64,000 bases of DNA from Nitrososphaerota archaeon (GTDB taxonomy: Archaea; Thermoproteota; Nitrososphaeria; Nitrososphaerales; Nitrososphaeraceae), in contig VBPX01000032.1 in assembly GCA_005877075.1 (NCBI GenBank), forward strand, positions 22,480 through 86,479, read 5' to 3'. Position 1 is the stretch's first letter. Each line of letters opens with the position of its first letter. The position numbers and the translations under genes were made by a program. Below the pieces are notes generated by a model. It was given only the letters and a program-made list of their open reading frames with translations, was not told where the DNA came from and did no database searches. Positions 31,276 through 41,460 of this stretch are shown here, in pieces.

Positions 31276-31927
31276 TGTTAGTTCCTAGTTAGCAGAATCT
31301 TTTATTATCAATAGTTTTTCTAGAATTCAGAGAATCGTTATAAAATAAGGATTTAATTAGAAAATAAAATAAAATATAAGATATAAGTATATTTCCTAGG
31401 AAAAATCGTATTTTTATTTTTTAAATAAGAATCTTTAAATGTTTTGTTTTATAACATGACTAAATTTTGGAACTACTAAATCGAACAGTTAATCACCAAT
31501 GGAAACAGGGAAATAACTTTACCGATTTTTTAGTAAAATCCAATTTGATTATTTTTTCAATGCCTGGATTCAAAATTTGAAGCAAAAAAATTTAGTCAGA
31601 ATAACATTTCCCTACTACTATCTTTGCAGATAGTTTCTATCATTTAATTTTTTTTAATACTAAACAATTCAACAAATTAATTGCATCGATTTATCGAAAA
31701 CTGCAAGATTCCTATTGTTTGTTTTAAGTTACCTATTTTGCTCATTAACTGACTTTACCTACAATATAAACGTATGATAAAATAGAACGTTATGGACTTT
31801 AAAAGAGGGAATTTCTCTATATATCCTTAACTAGATACTATATGACCTATTTTGATGTCAAAATTATTAAAATTTGTATCTACTAATGTATAACGATTAT
31901 ATAATTAGGGATATTTACTAATATGCG

Positions 31928-32188
31928 ATGAAAGACACAAGACTTTTAAAAATCCTTGTTGAGGAAAAGGCACTAGTAAAGTTACTGAAGACAATCGGTT
32001 CCGGAAAGGAATATCCAACTAGAGAACTATTAACAAAGTTGGGCGCCTATGGATATGGACACAAGTTGCTCCTTAAGGCAGAAAAGCGTGGATTAGTAGA
32101 TAGAAAGACCGTCAAGAACAAAGTGTTTAACAGACTAACTACCGACGGTAAAAAAATCGTAAAAATAGCCAAGGAAATTGGTGTTTAA
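31928..32188 (+). CDS. small winged-helix DNA-binding protein
   Basis: LLTKLGAYGYGHKLLLKAEKRGLVDRKTV...NRLTTDGKKIV. Confidence 0.7.
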   Translation: MKDTRLLKILVEEKALVKLLKTIGSGKEYPTRELLTKLGAYGYGHKLLLKAEKRGLVDRKTVKNKVFNRLTTDGKKIVKIAKEIGV

Positions 32189-32224
32189 AGCTCCAATTCT
32201 TCCAAAATTTATTTCCTAATTTAT

Positions 32225-32899
32225 TTATTTTAACACTGAAGCTAACTCCAGTATTTTATCATACCATGATGAGGATTTCACGATTCCACTAGAAATTAAG
32301 ATACCTTCTGCTCCAAGTTCAATCGCTTTTTCAACATCATATTTATCAACGATACCCGCCCCACAAATGACCTTAACTGCCGGGGAAACTCTCTTTACTA
32401 CTTTTACTGAATTCCTAACTATTGAAGGATTTGCTTTAGAAACAGCGACACCTTTTCCGATAAGCTCAGGTGGTTCTATGGCCAAGAAATCCGGAGATAG
32501 TCGTGATGTTTTCTCTACTTCATCTAAATCAGCTGCACATACAATCGATACCATTTCCAAATCACGGAGGCGTTTGACTAGACTCTTGATCTGCAAATAC
32601 TCTATCTTGTGCTCACTATGATTAATTATCGAACCTACTGCGCCATAGGATTTTACAATTTCGGGTACAATAAAGCCAGTTGTTGCACCAATAGCTGCGT
32701 CATCTACATGCTGACTTACAATTGGTATGGCAATTTTTGACAAGGCCAAGATGCTTGACGGTGGCGGTGCAACAACAATATCTGCATGATTCATCAGTCT
32801 TGCATTCTTTGCATCTTCTACAATTCTTATTGAATTATCTCCAGATATTTCAGAATAATTTTTGAGATTTATTATTAAGGGCTTATTGAAAGTAATCAT
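32225..32899 (-). CDS. tpiA: triosephosphate isomerase (archaeal)
   Basis: NLKNY, IINHSEHK, IEPPELIG, CGAGIV. Confidence 0.93.
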   Translation of the reverse strand: MITFNKPLIINLKNYSEISGDNSIRIVEDAKNARLMNHADIVVAPPPSSILALSKIAIPIVSQHVDDAAIGATTGFIVPEIVKSYGAVGSIINHSEHKIEYLQIKSLVKRLRDLEMVSIVCAADLDEVEKTSRLSPDFLAIEPPELIGKGVAVSKANPSIVRNSVKVVKRVSPAVKVICGAGIVDKYDVEKAIELGAEGILISSGIVKSSSWYDKILELASVLK

Positions 32900-32908
32900 A
32901 ACAAAATT

Positions 32909-33997
32909 TTAGGTAAGATCTTGAAACTTACTGTTCAGTTTTTTTAGTCTAGCTTCATAACCTTTGTTGTACTCGAGCTCTTCTGGGACGAGAGTTGCGG
33001 GGTGTATAAATCCCTGATTGCGCATTATCATTGCTCTTTCCGATGCCCACATCCTTTGAAGGTCCCAATCTGCTGTTCCAAAACCATCATGGGGACCTGT
33101 AAGAAGACCATTGTGCATACTGAATACAAGGCATGACACTATTGGTATTGCATAATTCAAACTGGCTGCTGAATTGAGCTTAACTGGCATTAATGGCATA
33201 TGGTGACTGCCCCTTGTATTGCCTGCAACATAATGAGGATCATTGAATGCACTTCCTGCTTCTTCGGTTGCGGGAAAATTTTTCTGGGTTCTTACGATAG
33301 TAATCGGATCATCTTTACCCACATACGTTCCTGCAATGTTATGTAGTCTGTCAGTAGATGCAGAAACGATCTGTTCCCCATCAGATGAAAGAATTGAATG
33401 TACTACGTATCGACCAGGATACATTAAAGCTGCTTCTAATTCTGGTTTATCTTCCCATAATTTTAGACCTGCAACTTTTCCTGTCATAACATCCATTATC
33501 CTAAATTTAACACCCTCAGCTAAACTTTCGTTTATCAAAAGGCCTGTGCTGCTCCTTGCGTCTACAAACATTCTCCAGAGAGGGAAATTAAAGGCACCTG
33601 GTTCTGTTTTGTCTGCGGCAAAAACACAAAATACCTCACTGGGTCTTTCTTCTATATCCAGCTCAGCTACTCCTGGACCCATCCCTCTTACATTCCCAGA
33701 AAAGGCATCTTTCAGCAAATCCTGTCCAGCGCCATACAAACCTTGTTCCTTTGCAATTTTGGTACCTTCTGTGAAAGCATCCCATGCCATTTTGTGAATT
33801 TCTTTACTATCTGTTCCTTTTGTATGAGTCATAATAATATGTATATCGTCACCAGTATATCCTATGTAATAGTCAAGTAATAATTTTGAGTTTTCCTTTA
33901 CTACTTTGTTAACTGCTTCTATCAATTTATCACTAGGTCTAGTGTGGCCACCAATGGCACCAATATCCGCTTTTATTGCAGAAACTGTTATTTTCAT
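32909..33997 (-). CDS. fbp: fructose-1,6-bisphosphate aldolase/phosphatase
   Basis: MKITVSAIKADIGAIGGHTRPSD archaeal type V FBPase N-terminus. Confidence 0.96.
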   Translation of the reverse strand: MKITVSAIKADIGAIGGHTRPSDKLIEAVNKVVKENSKLLLDYYIGYTGDDIHIIMTHTKGTDSKEIHKMAWDAFTEGTKIAKEQGLYGAGQDLLKDAFSGNVRGMGPGVAELDIEERPSEVFCVFAADKTEPGAFNFPLWRMFVDARSSTGLLINESLAEGVKFRIMDVMTGKVAGLKLWEDKPELEAALMYPGRYVVHSILSSDGEQIVSASTDRLHNIAGTYVGKDDPITIVRTQKNFPATEEAGSAFNDPHYVAGNTRGSHHMPLMPVKLNSAASLNYAIPIVSCLVFSMHNGLLTGPHDGFGTADWDLQRMWASERAMIMRNQGFIHPATLVPEELEYNKGYEARLKKLNSKFQDLT

Positions 33998-34125
33998 AAT
34001 CCGTAATCTATTAAATTAATGGAGTTTAAAATTCTTATGATTCGGGTTTTAGCAGGAGTCTTGAATAGCAAAAAGGCTTAGGTGGATAAAACAGGTATTA
34101 ATTTATCTTAAAGATAAGTTAAATC

Positions 34126-35073
34126 CTATTCATATAACCAACAGCGAACAAAACCATCTCGATATTTTATTACCGGTGGATCATTAAGACATTTTTCTTT
34201 TGCATAAGGGCAACTGTCATAGAATTTGCATCCTGATTCTTTTCTTGTTGGATCTGTTGTTTTTTCGGTCAAAATTTCAAGTTTACTGTGCTTATTTTTC
34301 ATACTGGGAATTGATGATACAAGTTTTTCAGTATACGGATGTTTTGGATTTTTATATATTTGATATGCTTTTCCCATTTCAACCACTTGCCCTCTATACA
34401 TAACAGCTATAGTTTCTGATACTTCTGAGATAACTCCTAGATCATGGGAAATGAAAATTATTGACATATCACGATCTTTTTTTAGTTTTTTCAGAAGATT
34501 AATAATTTGAGACTGAACCATAACGTCCAAAGAAGTGGTGGGCTCATCTGCAACCAATATCTTGGGCTTCAATAACAATGACATTGCTATTGAAACTCTC
34601 TGTTTCATACCCCCACTCAATTCGTGTGGATATTTTTTTACGATACTAGGTTCCAATAGTACATTGCTCAAAGATTCTTCTATTATTTCAGAATAGTCAT
34701 TCGAATACCCATGTTGTTGCAAAATTTCCTTCATTTGTGATCCAATAGTAAAGACTGGATCAAGACAATTGAGCGCTCCCTGAAAGATCATTGAAATTTT
34801 TTTCCATCTTACCTTCTTATCAAATTCATCATCTGACATTTTTGAAATGTTTTTACCATTCAGGATAATTTGGCCGCTAACTATTTTGCCAGGATATGGA
34901 ACTGATCGTAGGAGAGCTGTTCCTAGCGTACTTTTTCCACAACCAGACTCACCGACAATTCCGACTGATTCATTTTTTCCAATTCCAAAACTAACATCAT
35001 CTACTGCTCTTATTGTACCAAATTCTGAGAAATAGTAAACTTTCAAATTCTCTGCAGATAGAGTAAGATCCAA
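34126..35073 (-). CDS. oligopeptide/dipeptide ABC transporter ATP-binding protein (OppD/DppD-like)
   Basis: GESGCGKSTLG, ELSGGMKQRVSIAM, C-term CKFYDSCPYAKEKC oligopeptide signature. Confidence 0.9.
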   Translation of the reverse strand: MDLTLSAENLKVYYFSEFGTIRAVDDVSFGIGKNESVGIVGESGCGKSTLGTALLRSVPYPGKIVSGQIILNGKNISKMSDDEFDKKVRWKKISMIFQGALNCLDPVFTIGSQMKEILQQHGYSNDYSEIIEESLSNVLLEPSIVKKYPHELSGGMKQRVSIAMSLLLKPKILVADEPTTSLDVMVQSQIINLLKKLKKDRDMSIIFISHDLGVISEVSETIAVMYRGQVVEMGKAYQIYKNPKHPYTEKLVSSIPSMKNKHSKLEILTEKTTDPTRKESGCKFYDSCPYAKEKCLNDPPVIKYRDGFVRCWLYE

Positions 35074-35192
35074 ATACGTATTTATTGGTCATAACCGTAT
35101 AAGTATCTATTTCATCTAAAGTTATTTTCTAATAATAATCAAGACCTCTTGGACATATATATGGTAGAAATGTTAGAAAATCTGATGATTAG

Positions 35193-35702
35193 TTGAAAGT
35201 ACCCATTTGCATTTTTGACGCAAAGACCGGTGTTTTGTGCCCAAAATGTGAAAGCAGATTGAAAAATGGGGAGCTAACTAAGATTGACGTAGAATGTTCC
35301 ATCAAACTTATCAAACTTTCCCATAAGAATCAAGATATAGATAAATTTACTTTAATTAGTTCACAAAAGATAGATGAGGATTATGTACTAATTTTAAAGG
35401 ATTCAAATGTAAGTCACATAAACGCTAATGACAATTTAATCAACTCGTTTGAAAAAGAATTTAACGGAAAAGTATGGTTTGTGGAAGCAAACAGCTCGAT
35501 AAGAAGATTCCTAGAAAATCTTTTCTTTCCTACAAGAATTTTAAAGACTAACATGATTTGGTTACCAGATGGCAACCCGGTAACACAGGTTACTATAGAA
35601 AGAAAAGATTATGAAAAATTCTTTAATACAATAGAAAAAATAAAGAAAATCGTTAATGTGGTAAGAAACATGGAACTTGTCGTTAAAATTTCTGGAAAGT
35701 GA
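35193..35702 (+). CDS. NusA/KH-like zinc-containing protein upstream of aspS
   Basis: PICIFDAKTGVLCPKCESRL...ANSSIRRFLENLFFPTRI; TTG start. Confidence 0.65.
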   Translation: MKVPICIFDAKTGVLCPKCESRLKNGELTKIDVECSIKLIKLSHKNQDIDKFTLISSQKIDEDYVLILKDSNVSHINANDNLINSFEKEFNGKVWFVEANSSIRRFLENLFFPTRILKTNMIWLPDGNPVTQVTIERKDYEKFFNTIEKIKKIVNVVRNMELVVKISGK

Positions 35703-35706
35703 AAAT

Positions 35707-37002
35707 ATGCAAAATGAAAATATCATGAACAGAACTTTTGCTTCATTTGTCAACAAAGAGAATATTGGCCAAAATTTAACACTAATTGGATGGCTTGAGG
35801 ATTTTAGAGATATGGGAAAAATTGGTTTCATAACACTGAGGGATATGACAGGAAATTTTCAAGGTGTTCTTGCTGGAGAAATATTATCTAATTTTAGAGA
35901 AATACCAAGACAAAGTGTTATCATGGTCATAGGAAGTATTCAAGATACTAGAGCAGCAAGTTTTCAGACTGAAGTCAAAGTACAAAGTGTAAAACTTTTA
36001 TCTAGAGCTGTAAATCCACTCCCGATTGATCCTACGGGAAGGGTCAAATCCTCAATGGACAAGAGACTAGATTCCAGAGCTCTCGATTTGAGGGATCATC
36101 ATATTTCTAGTATTTTTAAAATTAGATCTCTTGTACTTAATTTGATTCGCAATTTCTTGTGCTCTAGAATGTTTGTTGAGGTCAATACCCCCAAGATAAT
36201 AGGAAGTGCCACTGAAGGAGGTGCGGATCTTTTTGGTTTTGAATATTTTTCAAAGAAGGCATACCTTGCTCAGAGTCCACAGTTATACAAGGAACAACTT
36301 ACATTAGCTCTTGAAAGAGTATTTGAAATTTCATCATATTTTAGAGCCGAACCATCCCACACGGTAAGACATCTCTCAGAATTTGTGAGTGTTGATTTAG
36401 AAGCTGCATTTCTTGATTATGGCGAAATTATGGATATTGTACAAGATTTAGTTATCTCTATCATAAACGATCTTTTTGCTCATCGTGAAAAAGATATGGC
36501 ACTATTTTACAATAAACAAGAAATCAAGATTGATAGGATTCCAAGGATTAGCTATGAAAAATGTTTAGAGGATTTAAAAGGTTTAAGTGAAAAACTAGAA
36601 TTTGGAGACGACCTTTCAGATCCCGCATTAAAAAAACTTGGCGAGATTTATCCAAGTTTTTATTTCATAGTTGATTGGCCGACTAAACTAAAACCATTCT
36701 ACATACTTGAACATGAAAAAAAATCTGAACTTTCAAGGTCATTTGACTTACAGTATGGCAATTTAGAAATTGTTTCTGGTGGAACCAGAGAACACGATGT
36801 CCAAAGGCTACGAAATAAATTAGTTGAAAAAGGACTTGACCCAAAAAGTTTTTCCGATCATTTGCAGACATTTGAATGGGGAATGCCACCTCATTCTGGA
36901 TTTGGTCTTGGCTTTGACAGATTTATGATGATAATTACTAATTCCACAAACATTCGGGAAGTTGTCCTCTATCCGCGGGATACTGACAGACTTACACCGT
37001 AG
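35707..37002 (+). CDS. aspS: aspartyl-tRNA synthetase
   Basis: FRAEPSHTVRHLSEFVSVDLEAAF, GLGFDRFMM; ATG at 35707 preferred over 35677, which overlaps the upstream gene. Confidence 0.95.
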   Translation: MQNENIMNRTFASFVNKENIGQNLTLIGWLEDFRDMGKIGFITLRDMTGNFQGVLAGEILSNFREIPRQSVIMVIGSIQDTRAASFQTEVKVQSVKLLSRAVNPLPIDPTGRVKSSMDKRLDSRALDLRDHHISSIFKIRSLVLNLIRNFLCSRMFVEVNTPKIIGSATEGGADLFGFEYFSKKAYLAQSPQLYKEQLTLALERVFEISSYFRAEPSHTVRHLSEFVSVDLEAAFLDYGEIMDIVQDLVISIINDLFAHREKDMALFYNKQEIKIDRIPRISYEKCLEDLKGLSEKLEFGDDLSDPALKKLGEIYPSFYFIVDWPTKLKPFYILEHEKKSELSRSFDLQYGNLEIVSGGTREHDVQRLRNKLVEKGLDPKSFSDHLQTFEWGMPPHSGFGLGFDRFMMIITNSTNIREVVLYPRDTDRLTP

Positions 37003-37408
37003 AAACCTTGATCTTTACCTCTTTCAGGTTATCATCTATTAACATGTACGCTTTGAATCTTGAATTGGATAATTCGTAAATTAGCCATATTACAGGATTA
37101 ATTCGCATATAACTCAAGTCAGTCGATGAAGGCCTTGACCCTACTAAATGGGAATGGTATATCCCTATAATGTCCAGCCCTTCTTTAGATGCTGATTGAT
37201 AGACTTTCATAAGTTCATCTGGATCTATATTAAACGAGTATTGCGAATTGGCGATATTGCTCATTTTTTTTAACACTTTTACATTATATTCATCACCAAC
37301 CATCTTTCCTAAAAGAAGGGAACAAGACTCATTGGGAAGGTCTTCTCTAGTGGAACAGACTATAGAATTAATTTGGGTCTCAGTCATTAGTAATGTTATT
37401 TCAGTCAT
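36992..37408 (-). CDS. JAB/MPN (JAMM) metalloprotease domain protein
   Basis: PNESCSLLLGK, IGIYHSHLVGSRPSSTDLSY. Confidence 0.85.
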   Translation of the reverse strand: MTEITLLMTETQINSIVCSTREDLPNESCSLLLGKMVGDEYNVKVLKKMSNIANSQYSFNIDPDELMKVYQSASKEGLDIIGIYHSHLVGSRPSSTDLSYMRINPVIWLIYELSNSRFKAYMLIDDNLKEVKIKVSTV

Positions 37409-37514
37409 TTATTGATCAATTTTCCCACGCAATCATTGACATTACTGTACCTATGTATAACTTAATATTATATTTTTTTGGGAATGAATTTGGTAAGTTA
37501 GATCTGGGTGTGGT

Positions 37515-38321
37515 TTAGCCTACTGTTATCTTTCCTTTCATGTATGGATGTATAGTACAGAAATAGTCATAATTGGGTTCCTTAAGTTTCGAGGCATCGA
37601 GAATGAAAGTACCTTTCGGCTTTATGATCTTTGAATCAAAAGTTTTACCATCATCTATTGAACTCGTTATCGTATGAGGAACATTGTCATTATTACTCCA
37701 TATAATTCCTCCATCCTTTGGAACTTTTATATCGTTTGGTTCAAAACTCGGATTACCTTGGGCAGAGGCACCAGGAAGAATACTAGCTTTCACCGGATTT
37801 GTAATATTTCTAACAGAAGTGGTTTCATTCCTTTTTGTTGCTGTATTTTCTATATTTTCTTCTTGTTGGGCTTTTGGGGCAACTAGCCCAAATACATAAA
37901 AAGTAGACCCTCCAACAACTGCTGCAATTACAAATATTACTGCTATTGCTTTGAAGTAAGGCGTCCTCTTGTATGAGGCAACAGTAAGTATTGTAGCAGG
38001 TATTGAAATTATTAACATAAGTCCAATATAAGCAAAGATACTTGGTATTCTGGTGCTAATAGTAATTGCAGCCGCAAAACCAAATGTGACAAGGAAACCT
38101 AATGTAATAAAAGTTGCAGATTTTGCCCTCCCTGATGTCGGGAATCCGTCTTTGAAGATTCCAGAAGCCAGAAATATCAACCCTATAAACATAGTAAGAA
38201 GGCTAACAGCATGCATTCCTTCTGTAAATGTATGCGCAATGCCAGAAAGTGATATACCAACCCCAACGATACCAATGGATGTAAGTCCTATTCCTGGAGT
38301 AATAAGATCCCAATCAGTCAT
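37515..38321 (-). CDS. membrane-anchored cupredoxin (blue copper) protein
   Basis: Multi-TM N-half; C-terminal GIIWSNNDNVPHTITS...YDYFCTIHPYMKGKITV type 1 Cu ligands. Confidence 0.9.
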   Translation of the reverse strand: MTDWDLITPGIGLTSIGIVGVGISLSGIAHTFTEGMHAVSLLTMFIGLIFLASGIFKDGFPTSGRAKSATFITLGFLVTFGFAAAITISTRIPSIFAYIGLMLIISIPATILTVASYKRTPYFKAIAVIFVIAAVVGGSTFYVFGLVAPKAQQEENIENTATKRNETTSVRNITNPVKASILPGASAQGNPSFEPNDIKVPKDGGIIWSNNDNVPHTITSSIDDGKTFDSKIIKPKGTFILDASKLKEPNYDYFCTIHPYMKGKITVG

Positions 38322-38627
38322 ACTTTAGTACGTGAACTCTAGTTCACATAATTAATCTTTTCTTGGAATGTAGGTTTATTATTTCATAATTTTTGAGACA
38401 GATTATCCAACAGGCAAAGTTTTCGTCTAGTATGACTGAATTGACTAATAATAATTATTAAAGAACTGGTCAAATATTTTTCTCAGTTGTAAGGAGAATG
38501 GCATATTTTTAGACATAAACCAATTTGGGTTAACACCATAAAACACACCAAAATTTATTTCCTGACATGTCAAAGCACTTATATTCAAGCTAGATAAGCT
38601 TACCATCGTATTTACAAATATGAGGGT

Positions 38628-39863
38628 TTGAAATTGCCTAATACTGGTATAGTAAAATATCATGTTAAACTTAAATTTGAAGTTGATGGGATCGTAGAAA
38701 AGGCCGATATAATTGGCGCAATATTTGGCCAGACTGAGGGATTACTAGGTCCTGAGATGAATCTGAACGAGTTGCAGAAAGTGTCAAAGGTTGGTAGAAT
38801 TGAGGTAAATGTTGATACCAAATCGAATACAACCAAAGGTGACGCCTTGCTTCCTATGAGTACTGACATTTCTACTGCTGCGCTTATATCCGCCGCTATC
38901 GAAAGCATAGATAAAGTTGGACCATTTCAGGGTAAGTTCCTGTTGGTCGGAATAGATGATATAAGAGCTATTAAGAAAAAAATTATTGTAGACAGAGCTA
39001 AGAAAATAATTCAAGAATGGGCAACAAAGACAATTAGTGAAGGAGAAGAAATGTTGCGCGATGTATATGATGCGAGCAAACCTGGAAAACTAACCACGTT
39101 TGGAAAAGCTCAACTAGCATGTGGTACTGGCGTGTTCGATTCACCATACATTATACTTGTTGAAGGAAGGGCTGATGTGATTAACCTTTTACGCGCAGGT
39201 TTTGATAATTCTATTGCTATCGAAGGAGCTAAAATTGATGAAACTATTACGAACTTAACATCGGGAAAGAAAGTTATCGCATTTCTAGATGGAGATAGGG
39301 CGGCTGACTTGATTTTAAAAGAATTGCAAGGACTGGTTAAGATTGATAAAGTCTTGAGAGCTCCGACTGGAAAAGAAGTTGAAGAATGTACTCCATTGGA
39401 GATTTCTGATATCCTTAAGGATGTAGTTGAACCTACGAGCGAGCAGTATGAGGCACCTGTTCAGCATCAAAAGAGCATTAAAAAATCAAAAATCTATGAG
39501 AACAATAATTCATCATATCAAGATAATTCTAATTTTAATAATGGTGAGAAAGTAAAAGATGATCCACAAATAACTACAGCTGTTAAAGAAGTGTATCCAC
39601 AAATCAACGAAACACTGGAGGCTATGATATTAGATAACTCTATGCAAGTGTTGTTAAAGATTCCAGTCTCAGAAATAATCAAAAGATTAGATTCTTTAGA
39701 AGGTGCTAGATTTCTGGTTATGGATGGCATAATTACGCAACGACTAATTGATGCCGCATACCGGGCAGGTATCGAGTACGTAGTTGGACATAGGATGGCC
39801 GAGTTAAAAAAATCACCAGAAATCACAGTAAGAACTTTTGATGAGATAGGTATTGGCAACTAA
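38628..39863 (+). CDS. dnaG: archaeal DnaG (Toprim) primase-like protein
   Basis: EGLLGPEMNLNELQK, ILVEGRADVINLLRAGF, FLDGDRAADL; TTG start. Confidence 0.95.
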   Translation: MKLPNTGIVKYHVKLKFEVDGIVEKADIIGAIFGQTEGLLGPEMNLNELQKVSKVGRIEVNVDTKSNTTKGDALLPMSTDISTAALISAAIESIDKVGPFQGKFLLVGIDDIRAIKKKIIVDRAKKIIQEWATKTISEGEEMLRDVYDASKPGKLTTFGKAQLACGTGVFDSPYIILVEGRADVINLLRAGFDNSIAIEGAKIDETITNLTSGKKVIAFLDGDRAADLILKELQGLVKIDKVLRAPTGKEVEECTPLEISDILKDVVEPTSEQYEAPVQHQKSIKKSKIYENNNSSYQDNSNFNNGEKVKDDPQITTAVKEVYPQINETLEAMILDNSMQVLLKIPVSEIIKRLDSLEGARFLVMDGIITQRLIDAAYRAGIEYVVGHRMAELKKSPEITVRTFDEIGIGN

Positions 39864-39871
39864 GGAATAAG

Positions 39872-40588
39872 ATGCAAGAAATAAAGTCTGAATACATAAT
39901 AATATTAGCTAAACTATTGGTCAAGGGTGCGAAGGATAATTTTATTGAGTTTACTAGTACCGATATTGGAATAGAGATAAACAAGTCCCAACAAGCAGCT
40001 TCAAAAGTGATTTTGGAGTTGGAAGAGCTGAAATATGTAGAACGTATCAAAAAAGGACACGGTTATATGATCAGAGTAACAAACGAAGGTCTTTCGTCTG
40101 TTAAAAAAATGTCAGATTTTCTCGATATGGCAATAAATTTATCGCCGGGAAATGTTCATTTTAATGGTATTTTGGTATCTGGAATGGGAGAAGGCAAGTA
40201 CTATATGAGTCTAGAAGGATATCGCAAGCAATTTGAAAAAAAAATTGGCTATATCCCTTATCCTGGTACACTTAACATTAGAATAGTTGATCCACTGTCG
40301 TTAGAAAATAGAGAAAAAATTGAAGGATTTGGTTATCAATTTATTGATGGCTTTAGCGATTCTAAAAGAACTTACGGCTGGGTCAAGTGTTACCCTGTAG
40401 CTGTCAATGGCAGAGTAGATATTCAATCCGACTTGCTGATTCTTGAACGAACTCATCATGATAAGGACATGTTAGAAATCATAGCCCCAATCAATGTCAA
40501 AGAAGTTATGAATTTGAAAAATGGTGACAATGTTAAGGTAACATTACAGACGTCCAAGAATAGAACTGAATCATATATCATAAATTGA
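39872..40588 (+). CDS. ribK: CTP-dependent riboflavin kinase with N-terminal HTH
   Basis: GMGEGKYYMSLEGYRKQFEKKIGYIPYPGTLNIRI (DUF120). Confidence 0.93.
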   Translation: MQEIKSEYIIILAKLLVKGAKDNFIEFTSTDIGIEINKSQQAASKVILELEELKYVERIKKGHGYMIRVTNEGLSSVKKMSDFLDMAINLSPGNVHFNGILVSGMGEGKYYMSLEGYRKQFEKKIGYIPYPGTLNIRIVDPLSLENREKIEGFGYQFIDGFSDSKRTYGWVKCYPVAVNGRVDIQSDLLILERTHHDKDMLEIIAPINVKEVMNLKNGDNVKVTLQTSKNRTESYIIN

Positions 40589-41200
40589 ATGGCCTAACTC
40601 TTCTTTAATTTGGGCACTTTTAGATCCTGGAAATGGAGTGTTCAGCCGAATTATCCTTGTACTTATGCCTCTCTTTGAGCAATTTACAGCAATTTCTTTT
40701 TCAGTATGTATCTGATCATATCCTAATGCGATAATATCAGGCTTTACAAATTCTACAGTATCATACAATGTTCCCTCCCTCCCAATGATTGCATAATCTA
40801 CATATCTAATTGATGAAACTAATTCTCTTCTAAGATATTCATCATGGTATATTTTTCTATTTTTGTTTATTTTAAGTGCCGTTGAACTCCTTGCAACTAC
40901 TACGATCAATATATCACCTTGATTTTTTGCATCTTTTAATGTATGAATGTGGCCGGGATGCACTATATCAAACACCCCGCCAATCAATACAATTTTTAGT
41001 AAACCTCTTCCAAGGAAAGTTAACTTAAGTGAATCAGATTTTTCTACAAAACCATTTTCTATCAATTCGTCAATTTTTAACTTAAAAGAATCTTCTGAAA
41101 TTGTAATTCTATCCTTTAGATACTCAAATGGCAAAATTTCTGAATCAAGTGATGAAACATAAACTGCTGTTAGAATAGCTTTGTCGAGAGGTTCTATCAT
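40571..41200 (-). CDS. ribL: FAD synthase (RibL-type cytidylyltransferase) with N-terminal HTH-like region
   Basis: VLIGGVFDIVHPGHIHTLKDAK, VVVARSSTALKINKNRKIYHDEYLRRELV. Confidence 0.9.
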   Translation of the reverse strand: MIEPLDKAILTAVYVSSLDSEILPFEYLKDRITISEDSFKLKIDELIENGFVEKSDSLKLTFLGRGLLKIVLIGGVFDIVHPGHIHTLKDAKNQGDILIVVVARSSTALKINKNRKIYHDEYLRRELVSSIRYVDYAIIGREGTLYDTVEFVKPDIIALGYDQIHTEKEIAVNCSKRGISTRIIRLNTPFPGSKSAQIKEELGHSIYDI

Positions 41201-41460
41201 AAATTCGACACTAATTAAGAATCAGTGTCTATTTAGTTCTATTCTCTATTTATACTGTATATGTTCTTTAAACAAGATACTCGTTGTCTCACTCAACCCA
41301 ATTTTTAACTTAATCATTTAGAGTAATTACGCTTGGCCAAATTCAGGAGTATTGGTCGTTTCAGAGCTTTTTAGACAAAGTCAAAATGGAGTAAATCCGA
41401 CACGTCTTGATTTTACAGCAAAACTAATACCTAAATAATGCAGATTTGAAAAAATAGTAG

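Noticed and set aside
33243-33797. 184-aa plus-strand ORF
   Set aside because: Antisense to fbp; no recognisable family.
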